Shown piece after piece: positions 15,073-25,771 of a DNA stretch of 64,000 nt. The stretch's first letter is position 1, and the number at the start of each line of letters is the position of its first letter. The notes below the pieces were generated by a model that saw only the letters and a list, made by a program, of their open reading frames with translations, searched no databases and was not told the origin of the DNA. This DNA comes from VAXT01 sp963728535 (lineage in GTDB: Bacteria > Actinomycetota > Thermoleophilia > Gaiellales > Gaiellaceae): contig CAVSKK010000001.1 in assembly GCA_963728535.1 (NCBI GenBank), positions 2,170,001 through 2,234,000 of the forward strand. Direction: 5' to 3'. A program made the translations under genes and the position numbers.

Positions 15073-16962
15073 TCACTTCACCCACACGAAGACGAGGGCG
15101 AGGACGGTGACGCTGCCGGCGATCGCGAGCGCGTAGGTGCGTACGAGGCCGGTCTGGAGCCCTGTCACCTCGCTGCCGAGGCGGCGCGCGCCCGCTGCGA
15201 GCGAGTCGATCGAGCCGAGCAGGACAGGCCGCTCGACGAAGTCGCGCAGCGTGGTGGCAAGCAAGACGGTGGGCCGGTAGAAGACCCAGTCGTAGAGCTC
15301 GTCGAAGTAGAACTTGTGCTCGAGCGTCGCACGCACGGCCCTTGCCCGCGGGACGGAGATCGTGTGGGCTGAGTAGACCGCCCAGGCGACGACGACTCCC
15401 GCGATCCCGAGGCCGACTGCGAGGATGCTGGCGAGAAGATCCTGCGCGCCACTCGGCTCGACGAGCGGCTCGGCGACCGGATCCAGGAAGTCGCTGACGA
15501 GCGTCCAGAGGCCGGCGATCTGAATCCAGCCGACGACGACCGCGCCAACGGCGAGCACGCTCACTGCCAGCCCCATCCAGAGCCAGGGCTCGGTCCGCTC
15601 GGGCTGGTGGAAGTGCTCGCGCGCGTACGCGGACGGTTCCCCTTCGAAGACGAGGAAGACCATCCGGAACGTGTAGAGACCGGTCAGGAACGCTCCGGCG
15701 ATGCCGACGGCGAACAGCAGCTGTCCGTACCAGCCGGCTGCGAGCGCCGAGGCGAGGATCGAGTCCTTCGAAAAGAATCCCGAGAGCGGAGGGATCCCGG
15801 TCAGCGCCAGCGCGCCGATCAGGAACGCGCGGTACGTCCCCGGCAGAAAGCGCTTGAGCCCGCCCATCCTCCGCATGTCCTGCTCGCCCATCAGCGCGTG
15901 GATCACGAGCCCGGCAGCGAGGAAGAGGAGCGCCTTGAAGAACGCGTGCGTCATCAGGTGGAACATCGAGTTCGCGTACGCGCCGAGGCCCGCTCCGAGG
16001 AACATGTAGCCGATCTGCGACATCGTCGAGTACGCGATCACGCGCTTGATGTCCACTTGCACGAGCGCGATCAGGCCAGCGATCAGCAGCGTCGCGGCGC
16101 CGAGGCCGGCGGCGAGATCCTGGACGCCGGGCGCCTGCTCGAAGATCGGGGCCGTGCGCACGAGCAGGTAAACGCCCGCTGTCACCATCGTCGCGGCGTG
16201 GATGAGCGCGCTGACGGGGGTCGGGCCCTCCATCGCGTCGGGGAGCCAGGTCTGGAGCGGAAGCTGCGCCGACTTGGCGACCGCACCGCCGAGCAGCCCG
16301 AGAGCGACCAGGTTCACGGCCCACGAGCCCGCGGGGCCGGCCGACCACTCGAACGCCGAGTCGAACGAGAGGGAGCCCGTCTGCTGGATGAGGACGAAAA
16401 AGGCGAGCGCCATCGTCGCGTCGCCCACGGCGTTCATGATGAAGGCCTTCTTCGCGGCGGCGACAGCGGTGGGCCGCTGGTGGTGGAAGCCGATCAGCAG
16501 GTACGAGCAGAGCCCGACGAGGCCCCAGCCGACGAGTAGGAGCAGCAGGTTGCCGGACTGGACGAGCAGGAGCATCGAGAAGACGAAGAGCGCCATGTAG
16601 GCGAAGTACCGGCGCTCCTCCTCGTCTCCGTCCATGTAGCCGATCGAGTAGCCGACGATGAGCGCACCGACGCCGGAGACGATCAGCATCATGAAGATCG
16701 AGAGCGGGTCGACGAGGATGCTAAGGCCGACGTCGAAGTTGCCCGCCTCGAGCCAGGTCCAGGCTGTCGAGAGGTGCGTTCGCTCTTCCGGCGGATCGCC
16801 CAGGATCGAGAAGAACGCGACCGCTGAAGCGCCGAACGACGTCGCCACGGACAGGGTCGCGAGGTAGCCGGCTGCCCGGCGCGACCAGCGGGTCCCGCCG
16901 AGGGTGATCGCGACGGCGGCGCCGAGTGGCGCGAGGAGGCAGACCCAGGCGGCCGCGATCAT
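15073..16962 (-). CDS. nuoL: NADH-quinone oxidoreductase subunit L
   Basis: A 629-aa distal proton-pumping subunit with the long lateral helix at its C-terminus. Signature segments are LLLLVGWGLVGLCSYLLIGFH, AKSAQLPLQTWLPDAMEGPTPVSALIHAATMVTAG, DIKRVIAYSTMSQIGYMFLG and HAFFKALLFLAAG. It overlaps nuoK by 4 nt and ends one base before nuoM. Confidence 0.97.
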   Translation of the reverse strand: MIAAAWVCLLAPLGAAVAITLGGTRWSRRAAGYLATLSVATSFGASAVAFFSILGDPPEERTHLSTAWTWLEAGNFDVGLSILVDPLSIFMMLIVSGVGALIVGYSIGYMDGDEEERRYFAYMALFVFSMLLLVQSGNLLLLLVGWGLVGLCSYLLIGFHHQRPTAVAAAKKAFIMNAVGDATMALAFFVLIQQTGSLSFDSAFEWSAGPAGSWAVNLVALGLLGGAVAKSAQLPLQTWLPDAMEGPTPVSALIHAATMVTAGVYLLVRTAPIFEQAPGVQDLAAGLGAATLLIAGLIALVQVDIKRVIAYSTMSQIGYMFLGAGLGAYANSMFHLMTHAFFKALLFLAAGLVIHALMGEQDMRRMGGLKRFLPGTYRAFLIGALALTGIPPLSGFFSKDSILASALAAGWYGQLLFAVGIAGAFLTGLYTFRMVFLVFEGEPSAYAREHFHQPERTEPWLWMGLAVSVLAVGAVVVGWIQIAGLWTLVSDFLDPVAEPLVEPSGAQDLLASILAVGLGIAGVVVAWAVYSAHTISVPRARAVRATLEHKFYFDELYDWVFYRPTVLLATTLRDFVERPVLLGSIDSLAAGARRLGSEVTGLQTGLVRTYALAIAGSVTVLALVFVWVK

Positions 16963-17267
16963 CCGCGCAGCGTCGACAGCTTGTCGACGTCCAGCTCGAG
17001 CTTCCGGCGGTGAACCGCGACGATCAGGCCGAGGCCGACGACGACCTCAGACGCTGCCACGGCCATGACCGCGAGGGCGAAGATCTGGCCGTCGAGCTGG
17101 CCGTGGTGGCGCGAGAACGTGATCAGGGCCAGGTTGCAGCCGTTCAGCATGATCTCGAGCGAGAGCAGCACGATCAGCGGGCTGCGCCGGAGCATCACGC
17201 CGAGCGCGCCGATCGCAAACAGGAAGGCGGCGACCGCGAGGTACCAGTTGAGATCCGGGCCCTTCAC
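16959..17267 (-). CDS. nuoK: NADH-quinone oxidoreductase subunit K
   Basis: A 102-aa three-helix membrane subunit; the membrane glutamates are in LIVLLSLEIMLNGCNLALI and AASEVVVGLGLIV. Size and order are canonical. The start overlaps the nuoJ stop by 4 nt. Confidence 0.96.
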   Translation of the reverse strand: MKGPDLNWYLAVAAFLFAIGALGVMLRRSPLIVLLSLEIMLNGCNLALITFSRHHGQLDGQIFALAVMAVAASEVVVGLGLIVAVHRRKLELDVDKLSTLRG

Positions 17268-17797
17268 GCTGTCTCTTCCTCGCCTCGGGCATGGCTTCCG
17301 AGGACGACTCCTCCGACCGCGGCTGCGAGCAGGACGATCGACGTGATCTCGAACGCCAGCAGGTGGTCGGTCAGGAAGAGCTTGCCGACCTCGTACGGGC
17401 TGCCGAAGCCGGCGCTGATGTCGGCCGCGTCCGAGAGCCGGCCGCTGGCCTTCAACCCGATGACGACGACGATCTCCACCATCAACGCGCCTGCGGCGGC
17501 AACCGCGCCGAGCGCCTGCCAGCTGGGGCCGCCGGCCCAGGGAGCGTCGGCGTGCCGGCCCAGGTAGGCGATGACGAACAGGAACATGACCATGACCGCG
17601 CCCGCGTAGACGAGCACCTGCGCCGCGGCGATGAACTCGGCGGAGAGCATCAGGTAGAGGACGGCGAGCGAGCCGAGGTTCCCGATCAGCGCAAGCGCGG
17701 AGTAGTACGGGTTCGAGAAGCTGACGACCGCGGCGGCCGACCCGAGACAGGAGAACGCCGCGACGACCCAGACGACCCAGACGACGAAGTTGCCCAC
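17264..17797 (-). CDS. nuoJ: NADH-quinone oxidoreductase subunit J
   Basis: A 177-aa five-helix subunit, including the pi-bulge helix region LIGNLGSLAVLYLMLSAEF, then AAAQVLVYAGAVMVMFLFVI. GTG start at 17797, immediately adjacent to the nuoI TAG. Confidence 0.96.
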   Translation of the reverse strand: MGNFVVWVVWVVAAFSCLGSAAAVVSFSNPYYSALALIGNLGSLAVLYLMLSAEFIAAAQVLVYAGAVMVMFLFVIAYLGRHADAPWAGGPSWQALGAVAAAGALMVEIVVVIGLKASGRLSDAADISAGFGSPYEVGKLFLTDHLLAFEITSIVLLAAAVGGVVLGSHARGEEETA

Positions 17798-18295
17798 CTA
17801 GCTTCGCTCCTTGTAGGCGGGGATCGGCGTGTCGTAGAGGTCGCGGTCGGCGACGGGCACGCGCTTGATCGGCTCGGCGAGCAGCATGTCCTTCGTGTAG
17901 ATCAGGTCGTCGCGCGAGTACTCGGAGATCTCGAACTCCTGCTCGAGCGTGATCGCGTCGAACGGGCAGGCGAGCTCGCAGTAGCCGCAGAAGATGCAGC
18001 GGGAGAGGTTGATCTCGTAGATGCGCGCATACCGCTCACCTGCGGAGACGCGGTTGTCGGCGGTGTTCTCCTCGGCGACGACCCGGATGCAGTCGGCCGG
18101 GCAGGCCGCCGCGCAGAGCGAGCAGCCGATGCACTTCTCGAGCCCGTTCTGATGCCGCCAGAGCCGGTGGCGGCCGCGGAAGCGCGGGTAGAGCGGCCGC
18201 TTGTACTCCGGGTACTGCTGCGTGATCGGCTTCTTGAAGATCTGCTTCAGCGTGACGCCGAAGCCACGAAAGGAGGAGGTGGGCTGGGGGCTCAT
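17798..18295 (-). CDS. nuoI: NADH-quinone oxidoreductase subunit I
   Basis: A 165-aa peripheral-arm protein carrying two [4Fe-4S] clusters bound by CIGCSLCAAACPADC and CIFCGYCELACPFDA. I set the start at ATG 18295, which overlaps the nuoH stop (ATGA), rather than the longer open frame upstream that runs antisense-free through nuoH. Confidence 0.97.
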   Translation of the reverse strand: MSPQPTSSFRGFGVTLKQIFKKPITQQYPEYKRPLYPRFRGRHRLWRHQNGLEKCIGCSLCAAACPADCIRVVAEENTADNRVSAGERYARIYEINLSRCIFCGYCELACPFDAITLEQEFEISEYSRDDLIYTKDMLLAEPIKRVPVADRDLYDTPIPAYKERS

Positions 18296-19281
18296 TTGAA
18301 AGCGACCACCAGCGCGGCGGTGACGAGGGCGTTCAGGGTCGCGAGCGGCAGCAGGATCTTCCAGCCGAAGGCCATCAGCTGGTCGTAGCGCAGGCGCGGC
18401 AGGGTCGCGCGGAGCCAGATGAAGAGGAAGATGAGGACCAGCAACTTGAGCAGGAACCAGAGGGGGCCGAGAGGCGCCCACGGGCCGAGCCAGCCGCCGA
18501 AGAAGAGCGTCACGCAGAGGCCGGAGAGCGTGATCATGTTCACGTACTCGGCCATCGAGAAGAGGCCGAAACGCATGCCGCTGTACTCGGTGTGGTACCC
18601 GGCGACGAGCTCGGTGTCGGCCTCGGGCAGGTCGAACGGCGGCCTGTTCGTCTCAGCGGTTCCCGCCGCGAAGAAGACGAGCAGCCCGATGAACTGCGGC
18701 GCGGCGAACCAGATCGTGTCCTGCTGCTTCGCGACGATGTCGGTGAGCGAGAGCGACCCCGCCATCAACACGACGCCCAGCACGGAGAGTGCGAGCGCGA
18801 CCTCGTACGAGACGAGCTGCGCGCAGGTCCGCATCGAGCCGAGCAGCGCGTACTTCGAGTCGGAGGCCCAGCCGCCGATGATGAAGCCGTAGACCCCGAG
18901 GGAGCCGAGCGCGAAGATGAAGATCAGCGAGATCGGGACATCGAGGATCGCGCCCGAGATGAAGTAGTCCGAGACGTGCCAGCCCTCCCCGAAGGGGATG
19001 ACGGAGAACGCCGCCAGGGCGGCTGCCGTCGAGATCACCGGCGCGCCGATGTAGAGAAGCCCGACCGCACTCTGTGGGAAGAAGCTCTCCTTGCGGATCA
19101 GCTTGATCAGGTCGGCGATCGGCTGGAGGAGTCCGAACGGGCCCGCTCGGTTGGGGCCGTAGCGCTGCTGCATGCGTCCGAGCAGCTTCCGCTCGACCCA
19201 CGTCAGGTACGCGAACATCCCGAGCAGCAGGTTGATGATCACGATCGCCTTGATGAGGTCGATCCACCAAGGCTCATTCAT
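18292..19281 (-). CDS. nuoH: NADH-quinone oxidoreductase subunit H
   Basis: A 329-aa membrane subunit at the quinone site. Recognisable parts: YLTWVERKLLGRMQQRYGPN, GWASDSKYALLGSMRTCAQ, ETNRPPFDLPEADTELVAGY, HTEYSGMRFGLF. The start is ATG 19281 overlapping the nuoG TGA; the frame stays open far upstream but has no similarity to anything there. Confidence 0.97.
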   Translation of the reverse strand: MNEPWWIDLIKAIVIINLLLGMFAYLTWVERKLLGRMQQRYGPNRAGPFGLLQPIADLIKLIRKESFFPQSAVGLLYIGAPVISTAAALAAFSVIPFGEGWHVSDYFISGAILDVPISLIFIFALGSLGVYGFIIGGWASDSKYALLGSMRTCAQLVSYEVALALSVLGVVLMAGSLSLTDIVAKQQDTIWFAAPQFIGLLVFFAAGTAETNRPPFDLPEADTELVAGYHTEYSGMRFGLFSMAEYVNMITLSGLCVTLFFGGWLGPWAPLGPLWFLLKLLVLIFLFIWLRATLPRLRYDQLMAFGWKILLPLATLNALVTAALVVAFK

Positions 19282-21464
19282 GTCCCGACCTCCACGTGCG
19301 ATCCGAGGCCCTGGGCGTGCTCGACGGCCACCCGGACGACTCCCGCGGCGAGTTTCTTGTTCACGCGCGCGCGAAGCTCCACCGAGGTGCCGTTGGAGCG
19401 AACGCTCACCGCGCCGCCTGCCTCGACGCCGAGCTTCGCCGCGTCCTCGACTGAGAGCTCGACCTCCGGAGCGGGCCGCTGGAACTGGAGCTCGGACACG
19501 CGTTCCACGGCCGGGCCGGAGAAGAGCGGCCGATACGTGAGGAGGCGAAGGCCGCCTTTGGACTCGCGCTTCGCCGGCGACGGAGGCTTGGGTACCTCGA
19601 CCTCGGAAGCCCGCTCGGGCAGTGACGCGCGGTCGCCGATCCCGGTGTAGTCGAGGCCGCCGTAACAGCGCTCGGACAGCTCGGCGAAGACCAGAGGCGG
19701 ATGGGGTGAGAGCGTGACGCCGAAGCGCTCGGCGAGCTTGGCGATCCACGCGAGCTCGTCCGGGCACGGCGGGATGACCGCGCGGCGCAGGCGCTGGAGC
19801 CTGCCTTCGAGGTTCATGTAGGTGCCGTCGCGCTCCAGGTAGCTCGTGCCGGGGAGGACGAGGTCGGCCCAGCCGGCCAGCGGGGAGCGGAACATCGAGA
19901 TTGCGAGCACGTTCGACGCGCGCTCGGCCAGGGCGCGGACGTCGGGGTTCGCCGCTGCCTCGTCGCCGGAGACGATCAGCAGCTCGATCGGCTCGGGGTC
20001 TGCATCCTCGCCGTCGGCCGCGGCTGCCCAGGCGTCTGCAACCCCGCGCCCGTTCGCGGTCTCGAGGAGCTGGAAGGCGCCGCAGCCGGGCTTCTCGCCG
20101 AACCCGAGCTCCGCGGCCAGGCCTGCGACCGTCGCTCCGCCCCGACCGCCGGGGCCTGACCAGATGAGGATTGCGCGCTCGCTCTCGCGGAGCCTGGATC
20201 CGAGCTCGTCTTCGCGGACGGCACCGATGCCGTGATCCGGCGTTCCGATCGGAGTGGTGACGACTTCGGCACCGGCTCTGCGTGCCGCGCGCAGCCAGAG
20301 GTCGACGATCGGCGCGCGCTCGACGACCGGGTCGTCGCCGAGGACGACGATCACCTCGGCGTCGCGGATCGCCGACAGGGGCAGGCGGAAGGCGTCGAGC
20401 GCCGGGCTCACGTCCTCCGGCATGACCGCGCAGTGCGCGCCAAGCCCCTCGCGCAGGAGCTTGCCGAGCCCGTAGGCCTGCTCGGTCGTCTCGGAGCCTG
20501 AGAGCGCGGTGACGATATTCTGGCCCGCGCCGCGCAGCAGCTCCTCGGCCGCGTCGAGGGCCGCGTCCCAGGAGAGCTCTTCGTAGCGTCGTGGCCCCGA
20601 GCGGCGAATCGGGTCGACAACGCGATCGCCGGCACGAAGGTGCGCGAATCCGAAGCGGCCCTTGTCGCACAGCCAGCCCTCGTCCACCTCGGGGTGGTTG
20701 CGCGAGACGATTCGCTTCACCTTCCCCTCGCGGGTGGTCGACTCGATATTGCAGCCGACCGGGCAGAGGCCGCAGACCGTCGGGACGTCCTGGATCTCCC
20801 AGGGGCGGGCCTCGAAGCGGTACTGCGTGGAGGTCAGAGCCCCGACCGGGCAGAGCTCGATCACGTTGCCCGAGAACGGGGCCCGATACGGCTCATCCTC
20901 GAAGGTGGCGATCACCGACTGCGAGCCGCGGTCCCGCGCGACGAGCTGGCTGTCCTCGGCGACGTCGGAGGAGAACCGCGTGCAGCGGTAGCAGAGGATG
21001 CAGCGCTCGCGGTCGAGCGCGATCGTCGGCGAGATCGGGATCGGCTTCTCGAAAGTGCGCTTGGGGAACGTGTTTCGGGTCACCGGCGGTCCCCAGCGGA
21101 ACGTGAGGTCCTGGAGCGGGCACTCGCCGCCCTTGTCGCAGACCGGGCAGTCGAGCGGGTGGTTGACGAGGATGAACTCGAGCGTCGAGTTCTGCCCATC
21201 CGCCGCGGCCGGTGAGGTCTGCGCCGTGCGGACGACCATCCCGTCCTGCGCGGTCAGGGTGCAGCCGGCCTGGAGCTTCGGCATTCCTTCCACCTCGACA
21301 AGGCACATCCGGCAGGCGCCGATCGGTGCCCCGAGCCGCGGCTCGTAGCAGAAGACGGGAATCTCGATCCCGGCCGCGAGCGCCGTCTCGACGAGCCCAG
21401 TTCCCTTCGGCACCTGAGCCTCGCGTCCGTCAATCGAGACAGTGACGATTTCCGGCGTGCTCAT
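19278..21464 (-). CDS. nuoG: NADH-quinone oxidoreductase subunit G
   Basis: A 728-aa peripheral-arm subunit. It has an N-terminal [2Fe-2S] ferredoxin domain (CYEPRLGAPIGACRMC, then GC), the His-Cys3 cluster segment (NHPLDCPVCDKGGECPLQD), a [4Fe-4S] pair (RERCILCYRCTRF) and CGLCPVGCNIE with WLCDKGRFGF for the N7-type cluster, followed by a molybdopterin-oxidoreductase-like domain (about 290-728). The CxxCxxxC-type N7 site is present. It begins after a 139-bp repeat-bearing gap, the only sizeable gap in the operon. Confidence 0.95.
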   Translation of the reverse strand: MSTPEIVTVSIDGREAQVPKGTGLVETALAAGIEIPVFCYEPRLGAPIGACRMCLVEVEGMPKLQAGCTLTAQDGMVVRTAQTSPAAADGQNSTLEFILVNHPLDCPVCDKGGECPLQDLTFRWGPPVTRNTFPKRTFEKPIPISPTIALDRERCILCYRCTRFSSDVAEDSQLVARDRGSQSVIATFEDEPYRAPFSGNVIELCPVGALTSTQYRFEARPWEIQDVPTVCGLCPVGCNIESTTREGKVKRIVSRNHPEVDEGWLCDKGRFGFAHLRAGDRVVDPIRRSGPRRYEELSWDAALDAAEELLRGAGQNIVTALSGSETTEQAYGLGKLLREGLGAHCAVMPEDVSPALDAFRLPLSAIRDAEVIVVLGDDPVVERAPIVDLWLRAARRAGAEVVTTPIGTPDHGIGAVREDELGSRLRESERAILIWSGPGGRGGATVAGLAAELGFGEKPGCGAFQLLETANGRGVADAWAAAADGEDADPEPIELLIVSGDEAAANPDVRALAERASNVLAISMFRSPLAGWADLVLPGTSYLERDGTYMNLEGRLQRLRRAVIPPCPDELAWIAKLAERFGVTLSPHPPLVFAELSERCYGGLDYTGIGDRASLPERASEVEVPKPPSPAKRESKGGLRLLTYRPLFSGPAVERVSELQFQRPAPEVELSVEDAAKLGVEAGGAVSVRSNGTSVELRARVNKKLAAGVVRVAVEHAQGLGSHVEVGT

Positions 21465-21475
21465 TTCCCCCCTGT

Positions 21476-21601
21476 CCGGCGTCTGACACCGGACATGTCT
21501 TGAATGGACGCGTCGGTTTCTCCGAATGCGGCTGTCCGATTGGAGGACCGATCAACAGTCGTGTCCATTGCGGCGATGGCCGGCGTCTGACACCGGACAT
21601 G
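21476..21601. repeat. Direct-repeat-flanked element between nuoF and nuoG
   Basis: Two identical 22-bp copies beginning CCGGCGTCTGACACCGGAC lie at 21476-21497 and 21580-21601. Between them is an inner inverted repeat with 10-bp arms AATGGACGCG (21503-21512) and CGTGTCCATT (21560-21569), one mismatch, spanning 67 bp. Each direct repeat holds its own CCGG-centred dyad. Every other nuo junction overlaps or nearly abuts, so this looks like an inserted repeat unit of REP or MITE type. It contains no ORF of note on its own and no transposase. Confidence 0.7.
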
Positions 21602-21603
21602 GC

Positions 21604-22921
<1,318 letters not shown>

Positions 22922-22929
<8 letters not shown>

Positions 22930-23386
22930 CGTTCAGCTCCCCCACGATCCCCGGCACGTCCTCGGGCCGGGTTGGCTCGCGATACCGGTGGTCGATCACG
23001 ACCACGGGCGCATACCCGCAGCCCCCCGCGCACTCGATCGTGCGCAGCGTGACCTTGCCGTCCTCGCTCGTCTCGCCGGCGCGCAGGTCCAGCTCGCGCT
23101 CGAACGCGTCGACGACCTGCTGCGCCCCGACGAGCGCGCACGAGACGTTCGTGCAGATCTCGACCAGGTGCTCTCCCACCGGCGCGAGGTGGTACATGTC
23201 GTAGAACGACGCAACGGCCTGGACGTGCGCCGGCGTCAGGTCGAGCGCATCCGCCACCTCCGCGAGCGCCTCGGGCGGCAGCCAGCCTCCGTAGTGCTCC
23301 TGCGCCAGCCGCAGCCCGCTCATGACGGCCGACCGCGGATCAGGGTAAGGAGCGGCCGACGCCTGAATCTCGTCCCGTAGGCTCAC
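22922..23386 (-). CDS. nuoE: NADH-quinone oxidoreductase subunit E
   Basis: A 154-aa thioredoxin-fold [2Fe-2S] protein; ligands in CTNVSC and CAGGCGYAP. GTG start at 23386 overlaps the nuoD stop (GTGA); the longer open frame upstream lies within nuoD. Confidence 0.95.
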
Positions 23387-24642
23387 CTGTCGACCTCTCC
23401 CATCACAGAGTCCAACGAGCCGACAATCGCGATCAGATCGGCGATGAGCGCATCGGTCATGCAGGTCGCAGTCGCCTCGAGCGCGACGAACGACGGCGCT
23501 CGGAACTTCACGCGCCACGGCTTCGGACCGCCGTCCGAGACGACGAAGCAGCCGAGCTCGCCCCGAGCCGACTCGACGGTCACGTACACCTCGCCCTCGG
23601 GCACTCGATAGCCCTCGGTGACGATCTTGAAGTGGTGGATGAGCGACTCCATCGATGTGTGGAGCTCATGGCGCGGCGGCAGCACGACCTTCCGGTCGTC
23701 CGCGATCCACGGCCCCTCGGGCATCCCCTCCAGGCACTGCTCGACGATCCGCACCGACTGGCGCATCTCGTCCACCCGCACCCGGTAGCGGTCGTAGACG
23801 TCGCCGTTCGAGTAGACCGGAACGTCGAAGTCGACCCGGGGATACGCGAGGTACGGCTTGTCGCGCCGCAGATCCCAATCGACCCCGGAAGCCCGCAGCA
23901 CCGGCCCGGACTGCCCGAGCGCGATCGCATCGGACGGAGAGAGCAGGCCGATGCCCTTGGTGCGCTGGAGCCAGATCTCGTTCTGCGAGAGCATCGCCTC
24001 GTACTGGTCGATGGCCTGGGGCATCCACTCGACGAACTTCCGGCACTCGAGTGCGAAGCCGCGCGGGATGTCCTCGGCGAGGCCGCCGGCCTGGAAGTAG
24101 CGCGTGTGCATGCGCGTTCCGCAGACCATCTCGTAGAGATCGAGGATCAGGTCGCGCTCGCGGAAGCAGTACCAGAACATCGAGATCGCCCCGATCTCGA
24201 GCGCAGCCGTGCCGAGGAAGATCAGGTGCGAGTGAATCCGGTTCAGCTCGGCGAGGAGCATTCGCATCCAGGTCGCCTTCGCAGGGACCTCCATCGCGAG
24301 CAGCTTCTCGATCGCGAGCACGAAGACGAGCTCGTTGTTCTGGAAGGAGACGTAGTCGATTCGCTCGGGGTAGGTGATCGCCTTCCACCAGGTCTTGTGC
24401 TCCATGTTCTTCTCGAAGCCCGTGTGCAAGTAGCCGATGACCGCGCGGATGCCGACGACGCGCTCGCCGGAGAGGTCGACGACCAGGCGGAGGACGCCGT
24501 GCGTCGACGGATGGTTGGGGCCGAAGTTGATCTGCATGATCTCTTCGGAGTCGCGGAGCTGCGCGGGCACCGCGAGGATCGTCGGAGTCGGCGACGGGAT
24601 GTGCGACCCCTCGTAGATCTGCGGACGCTCGGTGACGGCCAC
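23383..24642 (-). CDS. nuoD: NADH-quinone oxidoreductase subunit D
   Basis: A 419-aa quinone-site subunit related to the large subunit of NiFe hydrogenases: NFGPNHPSTHGVLRLVVDL, GYLHTGFEKNMEHKTW, RIDYVSFQNNE, ATWMRMLLAELNRIHSHL, SARGELGCFVVSDGGPKPWR. The GTG start at 24642 shares one base with the nuoC TAG. Confidence 0.96.
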   Translation of the reverse strand: MAVTERPQIYEGSHIPSPTPTILAVPAQLRDSEEIMQINFGPNHPSTHGVLRLVVDLSGERVVGIRAVIGYLHTGFEKNMEHKTWWKAITYPERIDYVSFQNNELVFVLAIEKLLAMEVPAKATWMRMLLAELNRIHSHLIFLGTAALEIGAISMFWYCFRERDLILDLYEMVCGTRMHTRYFQAGGLAEDIPRGFALECRKFVEWMPQAIDQYEAMLSQNEIWLQRTKGIGLLSPSDAIALGQSGPVLRASGVDWDLRRDKPYLAYPRVDFDVPVYSNGDVYDRYRVRVDEMRQSVRIVEQCLEGMPEGPWIADDRKVVLPPRHELHTSMESLIHHFKIVTEGYRVPEGEVYVTVESARGELGCFVVSDGGPKPWRVKFRAPSFVALEATATCMTDALIADLIAIVGSLDSVMGEVDR

Positions 24643-25187
24643 TACTCCTCCCCGCTGAAGCGGACGGGCTCGCCGCCGATCGGATAGTCCTTGCGAAGGG
24701 GGTGGCCCTCCCAGTCGTCCTCCATGATGATCCGGCTGAGGTTGGGGTGGCCCTCGAAGCGGATGCCCATCAGGTCGAACGCCTCTCGCTCGTGCCAGTC
24801 GGCCGTGGGCCAAACCGAGACGACGCTCGCGACGCTCTGGCCGTCTTCGAGCCAGACCTGGACCCGAACGACCGGCGCACCGTCACGGATCGCCAGCAGG
24901 TGGTAGTTGACGGCGAAGCGGGCCGGCTTGGGCTCGGGCGTGCGGGCGAGCCCCTGGGCAGCGGGCTCGTTCAGGTTGCGGCCGGTGTTCGTGCCGAAGT
25001 AGCCGGCGACTCCGCTGTCGCCCCAGCCGAGGTAGTCGACCGGCGTGATGTCGGAGAGGAAGTCGAAGCCCTCCTCGTCCCGGAGGTGCAGGCAGGCCTC
25101 GACGAGGCGCGCCGGATCGACGACGAGCGTCGTCTCGCCGTACGCGTCCTTGCGCTCGACCAGCCCTGGGAGGCCCTCGAAAGTCAA
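24642..25187 (-). CDS. nuoC: NADH-quinone oxidoreductase subunit C
   Basis: A 181-aa subunit with GFDFLSDITPVDYLG, VSVWPTADWHEREAFDLMGIRFEGHPNL and MEDDWEGHPLRKDYPIGG. I placed the start at TTG 25187 (TTGA overlap with nuoB); a longer frame exists but lies wholly in nuoB. The insert DSGVAGYFGTNTGRN is unusual in sequence but sits in a variable loop. Confidence 0.93.
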   Translation of the reverse strand: MTFEGLPGLVERKDAYGETTLVVDPARLVEACLHLRDEEGFDFLSDITPVDYLGWGDSGVAGYFGTNTGRNLNEPAAQGLARTPEPKPARFAVNYHLLAIRDGAPVVRVQVWLEDGQSVASVVSVWPTADWHEREAFDLMGIRFEGHPNLSRIIMEDDWEGHPLRKDYPIGGEPVRFSGEE

Positions 25188-25771
25188 CCCGCCACTCCGC
25201 GAATCTCGTAGGCCGGCGGGACGCCCGCCTTGATCTTCTCCTGGAGGCGGACGATCCCCTCGAGGAGCGCTTCGGGCCGCGGCGGGCAGCCGGGCACGTG
25301 GACGTCGACGGCGACGATCTTGTCGACGCCCTGGAGGATTGCGTAGTTGTTGAACATCCCGCCCGAGCTGGCACAGGCGCCCATCGCGATCACCCACTTC
25401 GGCTCGAGCATCTGGTCGTAGATCTGCCGAAGCGGCGCCGCCATCTTGTGCGCGACCCGGCCCGAGACGATCAGCAGATCGGCCTGGCGGGGCGAGGAGC
25501 GGAAGACCTCGGCTCCGAAGCGCGCGACGTCGTAGCGCGATGAGACGATCGACATCATCTCGATCGCGCAGCACGCGAGCCCAAATGTGTCCGGCCAGAT
25601 CGAGTTGCCCTGCGCCCAGAGGACTGCCTTCTCGACCGTCGTCAGCATCAGCTTGTCCTCGAGGTCGTCCCCGAGCTCCTGCTCGAAGACGCCCGGCCCC
25701 TTACCGCGCCAGAGCACACGCTCCGAGTTGAGACCCCAGTCCGCGAGCCGGTCCTTCCGTTTCACCGCCAC
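25184..25771 (-). CDS. nuoB: NADH-quinone oxidoreductase subunit B
   Basis: A 195-aa subunit holding the N2 [4Fe-4S] cluster that reduces quinone; ligands in LACCAIEMM, GACASSGG and VPGCPPRPEALL. It overlaps nuoA by 10 nt. Confidence 0.97.
   Translation of the reverse strand: MAVKRKDRLADWGLNSERVLWRGKGPGVFEQELGDDLEDKLMLTTVEKAVLWAQGNSIWPDTFGLACCAIEMMSIVSSRYDVARFGAEVFRSSPRQADLLIVSGRVAHKMAAPLRQIYDQMLEPKWVIAMGACASSGGMFNNYAILQGVDKIVAVDVHVPGCPPRPEALLEGIVRLQEKIKAGVPPAYEIRGVAG

Noticed and set aside
18292..20670. 792-codon frame including nuoH
   Set aside because: Only the last 330 codons are nuoH; the rest is a shadow of nuoG.
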